43,507 nt of DNA from Bacteroidota bacterium (GTDB taxonomy: Bacteria; Bacteroidota; Bacteroidia; JABEUT01), in assembly GCA_013289395.1 (NCBI GenBank), contig JABCZY010000005.1, positions 1 to 43,507 of the forward strand, read 5' to 3'. The position numbers were made by a program, and so were the translations under genes. Below are positions 26,100-35,186 of the stretch, piece after piece; positions within the stretch are counted from its first letter, which is position 1; each line of letters begins with the position of its first letter. A model generated the notes under the pieces. It did not search any database and was not told the origin of the DNA. It was given only the letters and a program-made list of their open reading frames with translations.

Positions 26100-26107
26100 T
26101 AACTTTG
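26100..26107 (+). promoter_or_regulatory. -7 box TAACTTTG for nrnA
   Basis: It is a perfect plus-strand TAnnTTTG ending 20 nt before the GTG start at 26128. Because the two -7 boxes are head to head, the two polymerases would compete for the same DNA. Confidence 0.5.
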
Positions 26108-26127
26108 CAACCTGTAAATTAAATTTT

Positions 26128-27147
26128 GTGACTGAACAAGAGCTTTTAAAATTGAAGGAAATAATTGGTGAACCTCAAAAGGTTACCATTATAATGCATA
26201 AATCTCCTGATGGGGATGCAATTGGTTCATCGCTTGGCTTATTTCATTTCCTAAAAAGGTTCGGCCATACCGTAACCGTACTTTCTCCTAACGTGTATCC
26301 TGATTTTTTGAAGTGGATGCCTGGTGCAAAAGATATTATTACCTACGATAAGAAACCGGCTGAAGCATTGGCAGCCATTAAGTCGGCTGATCTTATTGCT
26401 TGCCTTGATTTTAACGGACTTAAGCGTATTGATGAATTGGGCCCCGCTGTGGCAAAATCAAAGGCTGTTAAGCTTGTGGTTGACCATCACCCGCAACCTG
26501 AACAGTTTGCGGACCTGATGTTTCATAGTGTGAGTGCATCATCTACGGGTGAATTGATATTTGACCTGATAGAAAAATTGGGTGAGAAAAAGAAAATAAA
26601 TAAGTCGATAGCCAATTGCCTATATGCCGGAATAATGACCGATACAGGCGGATTCAGGTTTTCGTCAACCAGCACGCATACCCATTATGTGGTGGCGGAA
26701 TTAATGGAGAAAGGAGCTGAGATAACAAAGGTATATGAACTTGTAAATGATGCGAACCGTGAGATCAGGCTAAGGCTAACCGGTTTTGCATTACTTGAGA
26801 AAATGAAAATTTTCCCGGAATATTCTACCGGGTTTATAGCATTAACCCTGAGTGAACTGGAGCGTTTTGATTATAAGGATGGCGATACAGAAGGATTGGT
26901 AAACCAACCCTTGTCTGTTAAAGGTGTGGGCTTTTCAGCATTGTTTACCGAAAAGGAAGATGGAATGATACGTATTTCATTCCGTTCGAAACATAAATTT
27001 GACGTGAATAAATTTGCCCGCGCTCATTTTGGAGGCGGTGGGCACGTGAACGCAGCCGGTGGAATAAGTGATCTTTCAATGGATGAAACCATTATTAAAT
27101 TCCTGGGCCTGTTGTCTACTTATAAAGCCGAGTTAAAAGGGAAATGA
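26128..27147 (+). CDS. nrnA: DHH/DHHA1 phosphoesterase, NrnA-like
   Basis: A 339-residue protein of the NrnA group, which degrades oligoribonucleotides (nanoRNA) and can dephosphorylate pAp. It starts with GTG. Visible metal motifs: H24...D28-x-D30 (HKSPDGDA), D94 (CLDFNG), D119-H-H121, and the DHHA1 glycine motif [11 protein letters not shown] near residue 303. It overlaps the following FKBP lipoprotein gene by ATGA. Activity on cyclic dinucleotide breakdown products is possible but not shown by the sequence. Confidence 0.92.
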   Translation: MTEQELLKLKEIIGEPQKVTIIMHKSPDGDAIGSSLGLFHFLKRFGHTVTVLSPNVYPDFLKWMPGAKDIITYDKKPAEALAAIKSADLIACLDFNGLKRIDELGPAVAKSKAVKLVVDHHPQPEQFADLMFHSVSASSTGELIFDLIEKLGEKKKINKSIANCLYAGIMTDTGGFRFSSTSTHTHYVVAELMEKGAEITKVYELVNDANREIRLRLTGFALLEKMKIFPEYSTGFIALTLSELERFDYKDGDTEGLVNQPLSVKGVGFSALFTEKEDGMIRISFRSKHKFDVNKFARAHFGGGGHVNAAGGISDLSMDETIIKFLGLLSTYKAELKGK

Positions 27148-27707
27148 AACCTCGTTCAATAAATAACATTTTTATTTTCTGCGTTTCTGCTTTGGCTCTT
27201 ATCGGATGCAATACTGATGAGCCAAGAAAGAAGCATCCTGAAATAAGCCAGAAAGAAGTTAATAATGGGCTAATTAACTCGCATAAAGAATTTCTGCTTC
27301 AGCAGGAAGATGAAATAAAACAATATGTGGCAAGACATAATTACGATATGCAAAAAACTGCATCGGGTATTTATTATAAAATAAATGAACACGGTAAAGG
27401 CGAACAAGCTAAAGTGGGTGAGTTTGCTTCAGTAAGCTATACCATAAGCCTGCTTGATGGTACTGTATGTTACGATACTAAGAACGAAGGGCCAAAGCAA
27501 TTTAAGGTAGGCGAGGATGAAGTAGAGTCTGGTGTACATGAAGCAGTTCAGCTTATGCATGTAGGCGACAAGGCTACGTTTATTATTCCTTCTAACCTGG
27601 CAAATGGCCTGGTTGGTGATAAGGACAAAATTCCTCCGGGGGCAATAGTAATTTACGATATCAATTTACTATCTGTTACACATACTACTTCTTCACTGGC
27701 GAAGTAG
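27144..27707 (+). CDS. FKBP-type peptidyl-prolyl isomerase lipoprotein, GldI-like
   Basis: A 187-residue lipoprotein: signal with lipobox LIGC (Cys22), a helical linker (about 30-75) and an FKBP domain (about 90-182; GEFASVSYTISLLDGTV, IPPGAIVIYDINLL). This layout matches GldI, the gliding-motility PPIase of Bacteroidota, although other FKBP lipoproteins look similar. The presence of type IX cargo genes nearby is consistent with a gliding/T9SS role. It is translationally coupled to nrnA and its last 23 bases overlap the convergent capD-like gene. Confidence 0.8.
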   Translation: MKPRSINNIFIFCVSALALIGCNTDEPRKKHPEISQKEVNNGLINSHKEFLLQQEDEIKQYVARHNYDMQKTASGIYYKINEHGKGEQAKVGEFASVSYTISLLDGTVCYDTKNEGPKQFKVGEDEVESGVHEAVQLMHVGDKATFIIPSNLANGLVGDKDKIPPGAIVIYDINLLSVTHTTSSLAK

Positions 27708-29580
27708 CTGCATCAAGTTTTTCAAATACTGAATTATTACTCAGGAATTCCGGTACAAGGTTTTTCATTTTTTGTACGATCTCCATTTCATCTTGCTTGG
27801 TAGCAACTAGTATCAGCTCATCTATTAATGAAATAATAGTTTCGTAATCGTATTCTTTAACCTTAGCTATCAGTATTTGTGCGTGGTGTGTTGGCAATGA
27901 ATTTTCATTATTATGTAACAACTCTTCATATAGTTTCTCACCTGGCCTTAAACCGGTAAATGCAATTTTAATATCCTTGCCTAGCGTTAACCCGGAAAGT
28001 TGTATCATTCGCATAGCAAGGTCAACGATCTTTACTGACTTCCCCATGTCAAAAACAAAGATCTCTCCACCTTTACCTATTGCACCTGCTTCCAATACCA
28101 ATTGACAAGCTTCCGGTATGGTCATAAAGTAACGTGTTATCTCAGGGTCAGTAATAGTAACAGGGCCGCCTTTTTCTATCTGTTGCCTGAAACGTGGTAT
28201 TACCGAGCCATTTGAACCCAATACATTTCCAAAGCGTGTAGTTACAAAACGTGTATTGCTTCTTTTATTTAATGCCTGCACATATATCTCTCCAATTCGT
28301 TTTGAAGCGCCCATTACACTGGTAGGGTTAACAGCTTTATCGGTGGATACCATTACAAATTTCTCAACATTATATTTAACCGATATATCCGCTACTGTTT
28401 TAGACCCTTTTACATTTACAAGAATGGCTTCTGCCGGATTATCTTCCATTACCGGTACATGTTTGTATGCAGCAGCATGGAATACGATCTGGGGTTTATT
28501 TTTCTCGAAAATGTGTTCCATCCTGTCGTAGTTGCATATATCAGCAATGTACGATCGGTAAACAAGTTCAGGAAATTCTTTCAGGTCAAGCTCAAGGTCA
28601 TATAGTGCCGATTCGGCCTGGTCAACAAGTATAAGTTTTTTAGGGCCGAATGGAATTATCTGCCGTACGATTTCAGAACCAATTGAACCTGCAGCACCAG
28701 TGATGAGTACGGTTTTGTTTTTTATCTCAGCATCTATCTTGTCCTTATCAAGAATTATGGGATCACGTTCCAATAGGTCCTCAATACGAACACGTTTTAT
28801 TTGTTTAAAGCTCAACTCTCCGTTTGTCCAGTTATTTATAGGTGGCACATTGAGCACCTTTGTACCATATGCTAAACAGGTATCTATTATTTTATTCTTT
28901 CTTTCAAACGAAACATTAGAGTCTGCCATTACCAGGTGTGCTACATTGTTATCAGCAAGCAGTTCCTTCAGTTTATCTGGCGAATAAATAGTGATACCTT
29001 CTAATCGTTTGCCCCATGTACTGGGCTCTTCATCTAAAAAAGCAACAACATCGTATTTTGTTCCGGCATCACGGTCAACGGCTCTTTTGGTAATTATACC
29101 TGCTTCGTCAGCTCCATAAATAATTATACTGCGTTTGGTTTTAGCAGGGTTAAATGCACCTGCATAAAGCGATTTGTAAATGAGCCTTGCCGCGATCATA
29201 ATAAATGTAGTGGCAAGATATTCACTTACAATAATAGAGTAGGGAACAATAAAATGACTGTCAATTAAATACCTTACTATGTTGGCAATGGCGAAAAAAG
29301 CACTTACGAGCGTAAGCACTACCACCATTTGCTGAACATCCCTTGCTTCGGTGTAGCGTATTATGTTTTTATAAATACCCGTAATATAAAAACTGGCAGC
29401 CCTGCTTACCAATACAAAAGGAAAAACGTAAACAAATGTAACTCTTTCAGAAAGGGGAATGGAAAAATTGAACCTGAGAAGATAGGCAAGCACCAACGCA
29501 CAAAAACAAAAAAATACGTCGATCACCAGCACGAATTGGCGTGGTAGGTGACGACGTATAATTTCTAAAGGTACTGCCAT
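27685..29580 (-). CDS. Membrane nucleotide-sugar dehydratase, CapD/FlaA1-like
   Basis: A 631-residue protein with four N-terminal membrane helices (about 15-140), a first Rossmann-like domain (IIIYGADEAG) and a C-terminal extended SDR domain with TGAAGSIG at 294-301. The catalytic region STDKAVNP...MGASK (412-427) has Met in place of the usual SDR Tyr, the hallmark of the UDP-GlcNAc 4,6-dehydratase group (PglF/WbpM/CapD). It should make an early sugar intermediate for surface polysaccharide or protein glycans. It is the last gene after sppA and purE, 8 nt from purE. Confidence 0.92.
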   Translation of the reverse strand: MAVPLEIIRRHLPRQFVLVIDVFFCFCALVLAYLLRFNFSIPLSERVTFVYVFPFVLVSRAASFYITGIYKNIIRYTEARDVQQMVVVLTLVSAFFAIANIVRYLIDSHFIVPYSIIVSEYLATTFIMIAARLIYKSLYAGAFNPAKTKRSIIIYGADEAGIITKRAVDRDAGTKYDVVAFLDEEPSTWGKRLEGITIYSPDKLKELLADNNVAHLVMADSNVSFERKNKIIDTCLAYGTKVLNVPPINNWTNGELSFKQIKRVRIEDLLERDPIILDKDKIDAEIKNKTVLITGAAGSIGSEIVRQIIPFGPKKLILVDQAESALYDLELDLKEFPELVYRSYIADICNYDRMEHIFEKNKPQIVFHAAAYKHVPVMEDNPAEAILVNVKGSKTVADISVKYNVEKFVMVSTDKAVNPTSVMGASKRIGEIYVQALNKRSNTRFVTTRFGNVLGSNGSVIPRFRQQIEKGGPVTITDPEITRYFMTIPEACQLVLEAGAIGKGGEIFVFDMGKSVKIVDLAMRMIQLSGLTLGKDIKIAFTGLRPGEKLYEELLHNNENSLPTHHAQILIAKVKEYDYETIISLIDELILVATKQDEMEIVQKMKNLVPEFLSNNSVFEKLDAATSPVKK

Positions 29581-29588
29581 TATATAGT

Positions 29589-30104
29589 TTAGTGCTTAAC
29601 CATGAATTTAAAATCAAGCTTATTTATTTCTTCAGCCGATTTATATATCTTTTCCCTAAGCTTTTCTTTAAATGCAATTACTTTTTTCTGCAATGCAGGA
29701 TCGCCAGTAGCAATTATTTGTACTGCAAGTATGCCTGCATTATGTGCACCGTCAAGTGCAACAGTTGCTACCGGTACGCCACCAGGCATTTGCAAAATAG
29801 AAAGAATAGAATCCCATCCGTCAATTGAATTGGTAGACTTAACCGGTACACCTATAACAGGCAATGGTGTTAATGCTGCTACAACACCTGGTAAATGTGC
29901 TGCTCCTCCTGCTCCGGCTATCATAACTTTCATGCCACGTTTGGCTGCATTGGCCGCATACTCCATCGCCTTATCAGGGGTGCGATGCGCCGATAGCACA
30001 TTAATTTCAAAAGGTATTTCAAAACTTTCTAATACAGCTGCTGCTTCTTTCATCAATGGCAGATCTGATGCGCTGCCCATCATAATTCCTACTAATGCTT
30101 GCAT
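29589..30104 (-). CDS. purE: N5-carboxyaminoimidazole ribonucleotide mutase
   Basis: A 171-residue class I PurE, which converts N5-CAIR to CAIR in purine synthesis. The active-site loops GSASD (10-14), SAHRTP (38-43, with His40) and GAGGAAHLPG (64-73) are all present. Its partner purK is not in the window. It lies 21 nt after sppA and 8 nt before the capD-like gene, an unrelated but close-packed group. Confidence 0.96.
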   Translation of the reverse strand: MQALVGIMMGSASDLPLMKEAAAVLESFEIPFEINVLSAHRTPDKAMEYAANAAKRGMKVMIAGAGGAAHLPGVVAALTPLPVIGVPVKSTNSIDGWDSILSILQMPGGVPVATVALDGAHNAGILAVQIIATGDPALQKKVIAFKEKLREKIYKSAEEINKLDFKFMVKH

Positions 30105-30125
30105 ACGTTTGTTTTTATTTGTTGG

Positions 30126-31919
30126 TTATTCAATTATTAATTGGTAAGGCATCCTGGCCTGCACACCTTTCATTTGGATTGCTTTCGATAATTCCTGCAC
30201 AGGCTCATACATATTTCCAAGTTCTTTTTCCAGTATTTTACTTTCAGCATCATCGCCTGAGAAACGGCTTAAGAGTTTCCGTAACGGACTGATCATGCCG
30301 GGTAATTCCTCAATGGTATATGAAGTTATATGTGCTTTTTTTGCGGCTATTGCAATGGCCATCTTCATGCCGCCCAGTGTATCAACAAGGCCTATTTGCA
30401 AAGCCTGTGTACCGGTCCATACTCTTCCTTGTGCAATACTGTCAACCTGTGCAGTAGTAAGTTTACGTCCATCTGCAACCCTGGTTAAAAAAGTGTGATA
30501 GAAATTTTCTATGCCGCCCTGCAACACAGCTGCTTCACTCGACATTAAGGGATACAAAACAGAACCAGCTGCAGCATGTGTATTAGTGCTTACGGTATCT
30601 ACAGTTATTCCAAGTTTATCGCTTAAAAAGCCCTGTGCATTAGGTATAAGGCCAAATACACCAATTGAGCCAGTAATGGTATTAGGCTCAGCTACAATTT
30701 CATTTGCATCGCAAGCAATATAATATCCACCCGAAGCGGCATAATCGCCCATAGATACTACAACAGGTTTAACTTTCTTGGCCATATCCACTTCTCTCCA
30801 TATAATATCTGATGCAAGTGCATCTCCTCCCGGAGAATTTACGCGTAACACGATGGCTTTAACATTTGCATCGAGCCTTGCCTGTTGAATGGCTTCTGAA
30901 ATTCGCTTTGAACCAATGTCATCACCATTTCCATTGCCCTGCACAATATCTCCGTATGCATAAATAATTGCAATTTTCGATAGCGGGGTTTTGGGTATAC
31001 CACTTTGATATTCTGAAGGAGTAAATGTTTCTCTGTAATCATCAAGCCCGATAAATGAAATATTCTTGGTGGCAGGTAGAGAAAGTTTTGTTTTTATTTT
31101 ATCGATCACTTCATCCGGATATAACAGGTCATCAACGAACTTATTTTCTTTAGCCAACTGTGCTGTGTGAACGGTTAGGTTATCAATTAATTCATTAAGT
31201 GTAGCTACTGTAATATTACGCGAAGCGCCTATTTCGCCAAGCATTTTATCCCAAACCGATGTAAGCAGCATGCGGGTTTGCAGTTTATTATCAGGGCTCA
31301 TTTTTTCAAGTATGTAAGGCTCTACAAAACTTTTATACCTGCCATGGCGGAATACCTGAACTTCAATACCCAATTTATCTAATGCTTTTTTATAGAACAT
31401 TATTTGAGCCGAAAGTCCCTTCATAAATATTTCACCTTCGGGGTATAAGTATACGTTGTCTGCTACCGATGCCAGGTAGTATGATTTCTGACTGTAACCC
31501 GAACTATATGCTATTATAAACTTGTGCGATTCTTTGAATTTCAATAACTCATTGCGGATATTCTCTACAGTGGCAATACCTGAAGGCACATCGGAAAGAT
31601 CCAGGAATATTCCCTTAATGGAATTATCGGTAGCTGCATGCTGAATATCAAGTATAATATCATTCAGGCCTGAGTTTTCTGTGAATACTTTCTCATTATC
31701 ATCCAATTTAAAGTTGAACGATCTTTCAGGTGAACGTTCTTTTATTTCATGGCTTAACCTTATTTCCAGAACGGATGATGAGCTGGTTATTGTGGTGCTA
31801 TCTTTCTTGATTGATTTAACAGCACTGTTAACCATTCCCACCACAAATATGAAAATGAGAAAAAAGGCCAGAAATATACCTATCAGGGCTCCAAATAAAG
31901 AGGCGAAGAAGTTTCTCAT
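30126..31919 (-). CDS. sppA: Signal peptide peptidase SppA, 67K type
   Basis: A 597-residue membrane serine protease that digests left-over signal peptides. There is one N-terminal helix (about 8-30) and two tandem ClpP-like domains. The Lys/Ser dyad is recognisable: K196 in YKSFVEPY and S396 in GDYAASGGYY, both matching the E. coli dyad positions, with GSIGVFG further on. It is first gene of the leftward sppA-purE-capD-like group. Confidence 0.95.
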   Translation of the reverse strand: MRNFFASLFGALIGIFLAFFLIFIFVVGMVNSAVKSIKKDSTTITSSSSVLEIRLSHEIKERSPERSFNFKLDDNEKVFTENSGLNDIILDIQHAATDNSIKGIFLDLSDVPSGIATVENIRNELLKFKESHKFIIAYSSGYSQKSYYLASVADNVYLYPEGEIFMKGLSAQIMFYKKALDKLGIEVQVFRHGRYKSFVEPYILEKMSPDNKLQTRMLLTSVWDKMLGEIGASRNITVATLNELIDNLTVHTAQLAKENKFVDDLLYPDEVIDKIKTKLSLPATKNISFIGLDDYRETFTPSEYQSGIPKTPLSKIAIIYAYGDIVQGNGNGDDIGSKRISEAIQQARLDANVKAIVLRVNSPGGDALASDIIWREVDMAKKVKPVVVSMGDYAASGGYYIACDANEIVAEPNTITGSIGVFGLIPNAQGFLSDKLGITVDTVSTNTHAAAGSVLYPLMSSEAAVLQGGIENFYHTFLTRVADGRKLTTAQVDSIAQGRVWTGTQALQIGLVDTLGGMKMAIAIAAKKAHITSYTIEELPGMISPLRKLLSRFSGDDAESKILEKELGNMYEPVQELSKAIQMKGVQARMPYQLIIE

Positions 31920-31949
31920 TTTGTTCAGTTATGTTCCCTGCAATATTAA

Positions 31950-31981
31950 CAAAAAAAGACCCTGAATTTTCATCAAGGTCT
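31950..31981 (-). terminator. Intrinsic terminator of the phospholipase D-like gene
   Basis: On the minus strand the stem AGACCTTGA/TCAGGGTCT (9 bp, one G-U pair) with a 7-nt loop is followed by TTTTTTT. It lies 30 nt beyond the stop at 32011 and directly before sppA. Confidence 0.85.
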
Positions 31982-32010
31982 CTTTCTTGTAATAAATAAT
32001 AAAGGTCCTG

Positions 32011-33492
32011 CTATTCCTGTACCAGTTTACGGGTATAAATACGGCCGCCTTCAATCACTTGTAAAATATAAATACCCGCTGCATTACCATTGAATTGGTA
32101 TGTATGCTGGCCGGCTTCCAGTGTATTTCCGTTTAAAAGCGTAGCAACCTTTTCGCCCATTATGTTGTAAACGGTCATGGTCACTTTGGTATCCTGAGTC
32201 AGGGTATAATTGATATGTACACTTCCATTGTAAGGATTAGGGAAAACGTCAAGGGTTGAATTAGTATTATCAATTGTATTTATACCAGTTGGCCCAGGGC
32301 AAGGGTTCTTAGGAGGAACAACTGAAGCACCACCTATTGTTTTGAAATCGCCGCCAAAAGACTGTAAGTACTCATTTGCAATAGTGTCATTATGTACTAT
32401 AACTGTATTTTCATCATTTTCTGCATCGGCCGATGAGGTCCAGTTATGTGAGCCGGTCAATACTTTAGGGTCATCACATGGTGCCGAAGGATTCACAATA
32501 ATATATTTATTATGGTAGAGACAGCTGCTGCTTACAAAACCATGAAAATTGGAACCAAGACCATTTGGTAATGTTGTTGTATATGGCGTATATGTTCCGC
32601 TGCTAAAGTTATCAAGTATGGCATACGCAGTTGCACCAGCCTTTTTCTGATTTACTATATCAGTTGCATCGGTGGTTTCAGTAAATGTAAACATGCCACA
32701 ATATTCATCAACTGTTGCTGCTCCTATAGTCTTTACTATTTGATTATTTACACTATCAGAAGGGCTGAAGTACAGATCAACCTTTGAGCCACCAATTGTA
32801 AAGTGATGTGTGCCAGAATTAGGTTTACATGAACCGAACTTACCTGTCCCTGCAGCGCCACCATGGGTAGTATCGCCCCACATGATATTAAATTCGTTGG
32901 TAAATGCCCGAGCCAATACTTTCGACTGGAATACAATGGCGTTATTATAATCGCAACTGCTCATTGCATCATCCCAGTCAGGTGAACCTGTCCATACCCA
33001 TACACCTGTACTATCGGAATTATATTCGTCAATAATTACAAACTTGTTATGCATAATGTTATACTTTTCGCTGCCATTACTGGTGGTACAACTTGCATTA
33101 CCCTGAGTAGGGCTAGTAAGTACAGGTATGGCGGCAGACATAGCCTTTACGCCAGTGTTCTTAGTTGAATAGCTATAGTCCTGTATGTAACGTATTTTAA
33201 CGCCTCTTTTATTAGCAGCAGTAATAGCAGTTTGAATTGGGTCTGTGCCGGATAAGGTTATCCATTCGTATTGGGCAATATCAATAGTGTACTTTGCCTT
33301 ATTTATATATGCCGCCAGGGTATCGAAAATAGAATTATTACAATACACTGCCTTTACACCAGTAGACAACGTATTATCGACTGGTTGTGTGAAATAGCAC
33401 TTAATGTAATTGGTGATATTTTTTTGAGCGGAAATGGAAGTTGTAATTGCGAAAAGTAAAATTACAACAGGGAGTAATTTTTTGTTTTTCAT
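32011..33492 (-). CDS. Exported phospholipase D-like protein with T9SS type A tail
   Basis: The start is set at the ATG at 33492 (MKNKKLLPVVILLFAITTSI, a signal peptide), 12 codons inside the longest frame. The 493-residue protein has two PLD-like halves. The first HKD motif is complete (H148-x-K150-x4-D155, followed by TGSPDWDD); the second keeps H327 and K329 but has N334 for Asp (YHNKYIIVNP, then TGSHNWT). The C-terminal type A sorting domain starts at about FPNPYNGSVH. Such proteins cut phosphodiester bonds in lipids or nucleic acids; the substrate here is unknown. Confidence 0.9.
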   Translation of the reverse strand: MKNKKLLPVVILLFAITTSISAQKNITNYIKCYFTQPVDNTLSTGVKAVYCNNSIFDTLAAYINKAKYTIDIAQYEWITLSGTDPIQTAITAANKRGVKIRYIQDYSYSTKNTGVKAMSAAIPVLTSPTQGNASCTTSNGSEKYNIMHNKFVIIDEYNSDSTGVWVWTGSPDWDDAMSSCDYNNAIVFQSKVLARAFTNEFNIMWGDTTHGGAAGTGKFGSCKPNSGTHHFTIGGSKVDLYFSPSDSVNNQIVKTIGAATVDEYCGMFTFTETTDATDIVNQKKAGATAYAILDNFSSGTYTPYTTTLPNGLGSNFHGFVSSSCLYHNKYIIVNPSAPCDDPKVLTGSHNWTSSADAENDENTVIVHNDTIANEYLQSFGGDFKTIGGASVVPPKNPCPGPTGINTIDNTNSTLDVFPNPYNGSVHINYTLTQDTKVTMTVYNIMGEKVATLLNGNTLEAGQHTYQFNGNAAGIYILQVIEGGRIYTRKLVQE

Positions 33493-33611
33493 ACAGGATT
33501 TATTGATTAATTTCACGAATATATGCACTTAACATAACATTTCCATAACATTTGAGAAATATTTAAGTGAAATGACTACCATATAAAAAACTAAAAGGTT
33601 TTAGTCTTTCA

Positions 33612-33643
33612 GATTGAGTTATATAACTCTTTGATTGAGTGAT
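33612..33643. repeat. Direct repeats GATTGAGT with 21-bp period around a 14-bp palindrome
   Basis: GATTGAGTTAT (33612-33622) and GATTGAGTGAT (33633-33643) are 21 bp apart start to start. The perfect palindrome GAGTTATATAACTC (33616-33629) overlaps the first. The element lies 120 nt upstream of the phospholipase D-like start, between it and the terminator of the HTH gene, and could be a regulatory site. Confidence 0.45.
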
Positions 33644-33682
33644 TTATAGGTATTATTCTACTAAAAAGTAATAAAAGAACCC

Positions 33683-33704
33683 CCGCCTTATGTTAATAAG
33701 GCGG
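33683..33704 (-). terminator. Terminator of the triple-HTH gene
   Basis: A perfect 9-bp stem CCGCCTTAT/ATAAGGCGG with a GTTA loop is followed on the minus strand by GGGTTCTTTTATTACTTTTT. It lies about 46 nt past the stop at 33751. Confidence 0.75.
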
Positions 33705-33750
33705 AGTTCTCAAAACACAATTCGCATTCCCTCATCTGCCAGCACAATCT

Positions 33751-35067
33751 TTAAGCCACTCGGTTAAACGTTCCTTCTTCACTTAACCGTGTATTAAAAT
33801 TTACCTTGGGCAATTCAATAAAATGCCTGCGCACGTAACGGTATAGTTTGTTATAGCTAAGGTTTGATTTATGAAAAGTTTTAACCCAGTTATGTAATTC
33901 AGTAAGATTCATATCAGGATTGCTTTTCAACTTTTTATCGATTGAATTATGAAGACTGTCTGGTAGTTCAAGTTTTTTTCTCCCTCGTATTTTAATCTCC
34001 ATTAGGCCATTGAAACCTTCTTCTTTATACATTTTAAACCAGCGGTGAATACTGCCCACTGCAACACCCGATAATTTTGCCAATTCAATTTTAGTAAGCC
34101 CGGGCAATGTTTTTAGTGATAGCAGCATTTTTATTCGCTGTTTTTTTGACGCTGAATTTTTCATATATAGCTCCTTCAATTGCTGTGCGCTTTCTTTTAC
34201 CGGCATTTGTAAAACCCTTGCGGCATCCAGTTCCGATGCAAAATGCCTGTGTATGTATCTGTGCAGGGTATAGTATTTTATACCAGGTAAATATTTTCTG
34301 CGTATCTCTTTATAAAGTGCTGAGAAATTATTGAACTTGCCTTGCTGAAATTGTTTTTCAATATACTTAAGTACTTCCGGCGTAATAACCAATTCAAGAT
34401 TATATTTCAGCATTTCATCTATTCCACCTTGCCGGTATATGTTTGTCCACTTTAATATGCTACCATAACTAACGTTCAGTTCTTTAGCTAATTCAGCTCT
34501 CGATAGTTGCTCGTTCTGTTTTAGGGTCATCAGCATTTTTACCCGCGGCTTTATCCTTGGCAGGCATTTAGTTTGCAATGCTTCCAATTCAGTAATCGAT
34601 TCTTTTATTGAAAGCTCCAATATTCTTCCAATTTTAAGTTCTTTGCCAAAATAAAGGTTAAGGTATTTAATAAGGGTAGAATATTTTATTGAAGGAAAGT
34701 AGCGGTCTTTAACCCATTCATGTAGTTCTACATAGGTTTGAAATGGCTCTGCTTTATGTTGTTTTTCGATTGCCTCATAAACTTCAGGCGGAAACCCCAA
34801 TGTTCTTCTGTCAGGGCTTTTGTATTTTCCTCTTTTTATTTCGAGCAGTTTTTCAAGCCCGCCTTCTCGGTAAAGCTCAAGCCATTTAGTTATGCTGTTA
34901 TATGCTACATCAAGTTTTCTTGCCAGTTTTGGCTTTGTGGTTACCGGGTTTTTGGCCAGTAGTATTAATAGTTGAATACGAGGCTTCAGAAAATCTTTGC
35001 TTTCCTTATATAGTTCAGCTAGCTCGTCTGACGATTCTTTTATAGAAATGTGTTTAATAGGTTTCAT
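33751..35067 (-). CDS. Protein of three tandem transposase-type HTH modules
   Basis: A 438-residue protein made of three repeats of about 140 residues (about 8-150, 152-287, 289-420). Each begins with a KES..EL helix, then a basic helix-turn-helix (unit 1 TKPKLARKLDVAYNSITKW; unit 2 SRAELAKELNVSYGSILKW; unit 3 TKIELAKLSGVAVGSIHRW), YxxGG, and a second winged part ending in a Y..L.RY...HF motif. Single modules of this kind are the DNA-binding part of IS630-type transposases and related proteins, but there is no DDE catalytic domain. It is likely a DNA-binding protein with several contacts. No partner gene is apparent. Confidence 0.8.
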   Translation of the reverse strand: MKPIKHISIKESSDELAELYKESKDFLKPRIQLLILLAKNPVTTKPKLARKLDVAYNSITKWLELYREGGLEKLLEIKRGKYKSPDRRTLGFPPEVYEAIEKQHKAEPFQTYVELHEWVKDRYFPSIKYSTLIKYLNLYFGKELKIGRILELSIKESITELEALQTKCLPRIKPRVKMLMTLKQNEQLSRAELAKELNVSYGSILKWTNIYRQGGIDEMLKYNLELVITPEVLKYIEKQFQQGKFNNFSALYKEIRRKYLPGIKYYTLHRYIHRHFASELDAARVLQMPVKESAQQLKELYMKNSASKKQRIKMLLSLKTLPGLTKIELAKLSGVAVGSIHRWFKMYKEEGFNGLMEIKIRGRKKLELPDSLHNSIDKKLKSNPDMNLTELHNWVKTFHKSNLSYNKLYRYVRRHFIELPKVNFNTRLSEEGTFNRVA

Positions 35068-35139
35068 GCTATAGTAATTAATAGGGTATAGTTTTTCGCT
35101 CTATTGAATATGTTCATGCAGTTTAATGCACAGAAAGAA

Positions 35140-35179
35140 GTAACGCCGTACATAGCCTTAATGGCTACATTGGCGTTAC
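35140..35179 (-). terminator. Terminator at the end of the TonB-receptor operon
   Basis: The outer stem GTAACGCC/GGCGTTAC and inner stem TAGCC/GGCTA form one composite hairpin, followed on the minus strand by TTCTTTCTG. It begins 8 nt past the stop at 35187. Confidence 0.65.
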
Positions 35180-35186
35180 AATGAAA

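Noticed and set aside
29602-30147. 181-codon plus-strand frame opposite purE
   Set aside because: It is antisense to a well conserved purE and has no promoter or homology signs.
33360-33380. CGACTGGT inside the phospholipase D-like gene, resembling the LytTR half-site
   Set aside because: It is a single copy within coding sequence, with no partner 21 bp away.
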